NCBI RefSeq assembly: GCF_000739935.1
Contig: NZ_BBJU01000031.1
Coordinates: forward strand, 1-61,696
DNA: 61,696 nucleotides
Direction: 5' to 3'
Source of the DNA: Agrobacterium rubi TR3 = NBRC 13261
GTDB lineage: Bacteria; Pseudomonadota; Alphaproteobacteria; Rhizobiales; Rhizobiaceae
This document shows positions 58,506-61,696 of this stretch, one piece after another. The first letter of the stretch is position 1. The number at the start of each line of letters is the position of its first letter. A program made the position numbers and the translations under genes. The notes beneath the pieces were generated by a model. The model saw only the letters and a program-made list of their open reading frames with translations, did no database searches and was not told the DNA's origin.

Positions 58506-58964
58506 ATGACCAAAACAGCAACCGTTTACCTGCTGGACCCGGAGGCCGGGACCATTCAAACCGTCGAGATCAATGCGCGCAGCGCCTTTGCGCAAACCTA
58601 CACCCTGATTGGATGCGAACTGGTTCAGGTGGTGCCGTTCGATAGCCACCATGTGCTCATCATCGATGAGGACGGGTTACAGGACGGACTAACATCCTTC
58701 ACCATCGCAGATGGCTACCCGCAGCCATTGGCCGGGAAAATCGTTCTTGTCGGCGCGGAGAACGGGGAACACTTCACGCCTCCCCAAATCACCATTGAGG
58801 ACGCCGCCAAGCGGTTCACCGTCTGCAAACCGGTGCTTGATCCGGTTTTTGCGTCAATCGATGAGACGACCATGAAGGGGGTTATCCTCGCGGGTTTTCT
58901 GACCGGCCTGCAAACGCGGATCACCCGCACCATGCCCACTGTCATGGAGGGAGTGAAAAAATGA
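58506..58964 (+). CDS. DUF3846-like plasmid protein
   Basis: 152 residues from ATG 58506, behind GGAAGGGCTAGAC. The sequence resembles DUF3846: VYLLDPEAGTIQTVEINARS, VQVVPFDSHHVLIIDEDGLQ, GKIVLVGAENGEHF. These small cytoplasmic proteins occur on plasmids and phages; function unknown. The next gene overlaps by 4 bp. Confidence 0.72.
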   Translation: MTKTATVYLLDPEAGTIQTVEINARSAFAQTYTLIGCELVQVVPFDSHHVLIIDEDGLQDGLTSFTIADGYPQPLAGKIVLVGAENGEHFTPPQITIEDAAKRFTVCKPVLDPVFASIDETTMKGVILAGFLTGLQTRITRTMPTVMEGVKK

Positions 58965-59977
58965 GCATCACCATTGCATTCTTCGAGCGGGAAGCCGCCG
59001 ACCGCGTTTTGGAAATCGTAGCAGACACCTTCGCCGCCAACATCGCGGCGAAGGACATAGAGCATAATTTCAGTTGGCTCACTCACTCGCCCGAACGTCG
59101 CGCAGACCGCGAACTTGAAGCGTTGGCCGAGCGGCTGAACGATTTTGCCAACTATGCGATGGACCTTTGGACGGAGGCCGCGACCCCTATTCCCGGTCAC
59201 GAAATCGAGGCTTTCACGCGACGACATATTGACGTCACTCGCAAATATTGGGCGGCGGAAAGCCGTTGCGCCAACTGGATGATAACCGGCCCGGCCCGCT
59301 TTCCCGTTGCTCGCAACGAAAAACGCATGCGGGTTTCCGATGCCCGCCGCGCCGATATATCGGCCCATGCGGAAAATGCCCGTAAGGCGATCAGGCGCAA
59401 GGCATACCCGCATGGCGCGGACGGCGAGCCGATCCGCTCCGGCGACCCCGAAGCGTTGCAGCGGATCGCATCGCGCATCGAGGACCTTGCCTTGTCCATC
59501 GACAGGATGAAGCGCGCCAATGCCACTATTCGCCGGATGGAAAAGGACCATGCCAGCGAAGCCGACATATTGGCTCGCGTGGTGTCGGAAACAGGCTTGC
59601 CGGAAGAGCAGGCGGCGCGGGGCATCACAATTGCGCCGTGGCAAAGCCGACGCGGCTTTTGCACCACCAACACCCGCGCCGAGCTTCGCCGCATGCAACA
59701 GCGCCTAGCGCGCCTCGCCGCAATGAAGAAGCGCGGCGACAGGTCGGAGGAAGTCGAGACGGAAGCAGGAGCCGTTGAGGTGAAGGAAAACACCGAAATG
59801 GCCCGCATTCAGATGATCTTTCCCGGCAAGCCCGACGAGGAAGCCCGCCGTATCCTCAAGTCCCATGGCTTTCGTTGGTCGCCGTCGCAGGGCGTGTGGC
59901 AGCGCCACCTCAACGAGGCGGGACGCTATGCGGTCAAGACCGTCTTGAGCAAGATCAGCGGCGCCAGCGCCGCTTGA
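58961..59977 (+). CDS. Conserved plasmid protein of unknown function (338 aa)
   Basis: Overlaps the DUF3846-like gene by 4 bp. The N-terminal ~200 residues are strongly helical and charged. The C-terminal part carries IQMIFPGKPDEEARRILKSH followed by GFRWSPSQGVWQRHLNEAGR, a motif often found at the ends of proteins related to phage/plasmid DUF3560 family. A role in DNA handling is possible but not shown. Downstream the same transcript runs through three more genes. Confidence 0.7.
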   Translation: MSITIAFFEREAADRVLEIVADTFAANIAAKDIEHNFSWLTHSPERRADRELEALAERLNDFANYAMDLWTEAATPIPGHEIEAFTRRHIDVTRKYWAAESRCANWMITGPARFPVARNEKRMRVSDARRADISAHAENARKAIRRKAYPHGADGEPIRSGDPEALQRIASRIEDLALSIDRMKRANATIRRMEKDHASEADILARVVSETGLPEEQAARGITIAPWQSRRGFCTTNTRAELRRMQQRLARLAAMKKRGDRSEEVETEAGAVEVKENTEMARIQMIFPGKPDEEARRILKSHGFRWSPSQGVWQRHLNEAGRYAVKTVLSKISGASAA

Positions 59978-60006
59978 TCCTCCCCCACACATCGAGGATT
60001 TGGGAC

Positions 60007-60456
60007 ATGACAGAGCAGATTTTTACCGTCATGGAGTTGTGCGGGAAGCGAGACCCAATGTGCGGCGGCCATGCCGCCGATTGGGGCCTCTATACGACCG
60101 AGGACAAACGGCACACGTTCATGGGTGCCGCCGAGGCGCAGCGCCTCGATCTGGTCAAAGCCTATTTTCCGACCGAGAAAGAGGGAAACGCAGCTGGTGA
60201 AGGCGCGAGCCTCCGCAACGGACTGATTTCGGTGCTGCCGGTGCCACGTGACCCACGTATTCCCGTTGCGCAGCTCCGCTGGATCGTCGGGAACATGCAC
60301 GTTGGCACAAGCGACGAGGACTTGACCGCCGATATCGTCGCCCGTTCGGAAGGCTGGCCGCTAGGCCAGTACGCGGATTATGTAGCTCAGGCCTGCGCTT
60401 ACGCTCTTGCCAGTCACCGAGCCAATCAGGGGCTTTATGCCCACTTCCGGTTCTAG
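60007..60456 (+). CDS. Conserved small plasmid protein (149 aa)
   Basis: ATG 60007 lies 29 bp after the previous stop, with GAGGATTTGGGAC before it. Residues include MELCGKRDPMCGGHAADWGL and GWPLGQYADYVAQACAYALA. No domain recognised. Part of the operon from 58.5 to 60.9 kb. Confidence 0.6.
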   Translation: MTEQIFTVMELCGKRDPMCGGHAADWGLYTTEDKRHTFMGAAEAQRLDLVKAYFPTEKEGNAAGEGASLRNGLISVLPVPRDPRIPVAQLRWIVGNMHVGTSDEDLTADIVARSEGWPLGQYADYVAQACAYALASHRANQGLYAHFRF

Positions 60457-60465
60457 GTGGCAACC

Positions 60466-60591
60466 ATGACGCAAGGTGTTAGCAAACGCTGTGGTGGCGG
60501 CTTCTGGGAAAGCGAGAAAGGCGCACGGGAAGAAGACCTTTGCGACGAATGCGAGGGAAAGCCCGCGCCCAATCAGGAGGACCGACATTGA
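60466..60591 (+). CDS. Very small Cys-containing protein (41 aa)
   Basis: MTQGVSKRCGGGFWESEKGA to NQEDRH, stop at 60591. Contains a CDEC pair and an earlier Cys, a possible zinc site. Its end holds the AGGAGG ribosome site of the next gene and overlaps its TTG start (TTGA), so the two are coupled. Confidence 0.55.
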   Translation: MTQGVSKRCGGGFWESEKGAREEDLCDECEGKPAPNQEDRH

Positions 60592-60893
60592 GCCGATATC
60601 CTATCACCGTAAAATCAAACCTTCAGATCGATGAAAGCGCCGTAATCGGTTTTGACCCGCCGTTGCGCACGTTCTTTCTGCAGGCGTTCCCCGACGAGGC
60701 GACGGACGCTTGCGCGCTATGGCTTGGCGGCTTTCTTGAAGAGTATCGGAGCCTTGAATCGATCATCGATGCGGCCCGCTCAGAGGGTTATGAAGTTCAC
60801 GGGCTGAACCATGATGTCATCATAGCCCTGACGAAGGAAGGCGGGACGCCGACGCGGCCGAGCATCGGCGAGCGACTTGGGATCGTTCGCTAA
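60588..60893 (+). CDS. Hypothetical protein with TTG start (101 aa)
   Basis: TTG 60588 overlaps the previous stop and follows a perfect AGGAGG. Helical residues: DESAVIGFDPPLRTFFLQAF and EYRSLESIIDAARSEGYEVH. No family recognised. Probably the last gene of the operon. Confidence 0.65.
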   Translation: MSRYPITVKSNLQIDESAVIGFDPPLRTFFLQAFPDEATDACALWLGGFLEEYRSLESIIDAARSEGYEVHGLNHDVIIALTKEGGTPTRPSIGERLGIVR

Positions 60894-61046
60894 CCGAGCA
60901 ATCGAAGCTGATGTTTAGGGGCCGGTTTTGCCAGACTGGCCCCATACCCGTTTTCGCAGGTCGGACCCGTGCCGCATCGAGCGGCCCAGGTCCGAACGAA
61001 GGGAGCCCTTGCCCCTCCCCTCGGGCTCCCCTCCCACCCGGACTTT

Positions 61047-61229
61047 TCAGGTCTGGGCCGCGTAGAAGAGAGCAAAATTGACCGCCAGCATGACGATGAC
61101 CGTGCCGATGAAAGCGAGAAAAAAGAAGCCGATCTTTTTGAGTAGGCTTTGCGGCTGCTTCTTGCGGCTGAACGCAACAACGCCCGCCGCGCCTGCCGAA
61201 ATGCCGATGATGGCCGGGAGTGACATCAT
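61047..61229 (-). CDS. Small two-TM membrane protein (60 aa)
   Basis: MMSLPAIIGISAGAAGVVAF with a following basic loop (RKKQPQSLLKK) and a second hydrophobic segment (IGFFFLAFIGTVIVMLAVNF). GAAAGG is upstream. Unknown function; convergent with the operon ending at 60893. Confidence 0.55.
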   Translation of the reverse strand: MMSLPAIIGISAGAAGVVAFSRKKQPQSLLKKIGFFFLAFIGTVIVMLAVNFALFYAAQT

Positions 61230-61405
61230 GTCATGGACCTTTCAGATGCTCGCACGACCCCGCTTGTGCGGGAGTCCGTGCTTAATTACGATGTAGTTCA
61301 AGACGTTTTAAAGTTGCGCCGCTGAGACGCTGCAAGGCCACGTAACGGGCAACGCGACGATTTCCCCGGAAAGATCTCGAAACTATTGCGAGCATATGCA
61401 ATGCG

Positions 61406-61421
61406 GGATATTATAATATCC
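61406..61421. promoter_or_regulatory. Palindromic operator upstream of vapB
   Basis: GGATATTATAATATCC is a perfect 16-bp palindrome 18 bp before the vapB start. VapB/VapBC complexes usually bind such sites to repress their own promoter. Confidence 0.7.
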
Positions 61422-61438
61422 TCGAAAGGATATGTATC

Positions 61439-61678
61439 ATGCCGCTTTACATCAAAGATCCGGAAGTCGATACGCTCACCGAAGAGCTGATCCGCTTGAC
61501 CAAGACATCCAAGGTTGATGCCGTGAAGACAGCGCTTAGGCGAGAGATCGCCAGCCGCAAGGGCAGCTTGCCCATGCGCGAGCGTCTGGCTAAGTCCCTC
61601 GCGATGGCGCGGGACGCCGGTCCCTTTGCGCCGGGGGATCACAAACGTGAAACTGATGAAATGTGGGGCGAAGACTGA
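61439..61678 (+). CDS. vapB: VapB-type antitoxin
   Basis: 79 residues; ATG 61439 follows GAAAGGATATGTATC. An N-terminal DNA-binding ribbon (MPLYIKDPEVDTLTEELIRL, TSKVDAVKTALRRE) and an acidic C-terminal toxin-binding tail (ETDEMWGED) as in the rhizobial VapB/PSK-type family. The vapC start codon overlaps its stop (TGATG). Confidence 0.9.
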   Translation: MPLYIKDPEVDTLTEELIRLTKTSKVDAVKTALRREIASRKGSLPMRERLAKSLAMARDAGPFAPGDHKRETDEMWGED

Positions 61679-61696
61679 TGCTATTCGTTGACGCTT
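61678..61696 (+). CDS. vapC: VapC toxin, first six codons only (cut by window end)
   Basis: ATG 61678 begins MLFVDA, the strand carrying the first catalytic Asp of PIN domains. The reading frame joins that of the fragment at 1-359, with about 20 residues missing between. Confidence 0.85.

Noticed and set aside
1..61696. CRISPR array, tRNA or rRNA genes
   Set aside because: No evenly spaced direct repeats, cloverleaf or rRNA segments were recognised on reading through. A dedicated scan was not possible here.

Overview
The window reads as an almost complete, self-transmissible plasmid of about 62 kb from an alphaproteobacterium of the order Hyphomicrobiales (Rhizobiaceae or Brucellaceae type). 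The evidence is a RepC-type initiator, a full virB/virD4 type IV secretion operon, rhizobial rcgA/rcgR-like conjugation genes, an alphaproteobacterial LexA box (GTTC-N7-GTTC), and many small conserved plasmid genes. The two ends carry the two halves of one vapBC toxin-antitoxin operon: vapB plus the first six vapC codons at the right end, and the rest of vapC at the left end. Reading frame is kept across the join, with roughly 20 codons missing. The natural reading is a circular replicon cut inside vapC.

Layout, left to right. 0-3.4 kb: vapC fragment, a small paralogous gene, rcgA and rcgR. 3.5-4.1 kb: a small gene flanked by an inverted, decayed copy of itself. 4.3-5.3 kb: an ATP-dependent DNA ligase. 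5.7-11.6 kb: an accessory, more AT-rich block with a nuclease-fold gene divergent from a large fused restriction-methyltransferase, a membrane protein, a zinc-ribbon protein and an RNA-polymerase alpha-CTD-like protein. 11.7-12.5 kb: non-coding, with a 31-bp perfect inverted repeat and a candidate structured RNA. 12.5-16.6 kb: large ParB-like protein, small partner, a candidate counter-transcript RNA and repC. 16.6-20.9 kb: secreted nuclease, DUF736 protein, a VbhA/Fic toxin-antitoxin pair with altered key residues, ArdC antirestriction protein and an XRE regulator. 21.1-26.6 kb: ParA plus ribbon-helix-helix partition genes, a repeat-rich non-coding region, MobC-like protein and relaxase. 26.6-39.7 kb: virD4-virB11-virB1 on the minus strand. 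39.8-43.1 kb: a divergent operon of exported nuclease-fold and small exported or membrane proteins. 43.4-49.6 kb: cargo (serine recombinase, lone PD-(D/E)XK protein, XRE regulator and an XRE pseudogene, SRAP/YedK protein, I78-type lipoprotein). 49.6-53.6 kb: FadL-like porin and an SOS-controlled umuD-umuC-imuA operon. 53.7-57.5 kb: convergent HigA/HigB-like pair, winged-helix protein, membrane-anchored Mrr-like nuclease, second XRE regulator. 57.8-61.7 kb: conserved small plasmid genes (DUF3846-like and others) and vapB.

How it fits together. RepC replicates the plasmid; ParA/RHH and the large ParB-like protein probably partition it; vapBC, fic and higBA-like genes may stabilise it; relaxase, MobC, VirD4 and VirB move it; ArdC, nucleases and the methyltransferase deal with competing DNA; ligase, UmuDC, ImuA and SRAP handle damaged DNA. 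A recurring near-palindrome, CCAA-N-TTGG with flanking GC/CTA, lies upstream of repC, the DUF736 gene, both paralogous XRE regulators and the virB/nuclease divergent promoter. It is a good candidate for a plasmid-wide operator. No rRNA, tRNA, CRISPR array or intact insertion sequence was seen.
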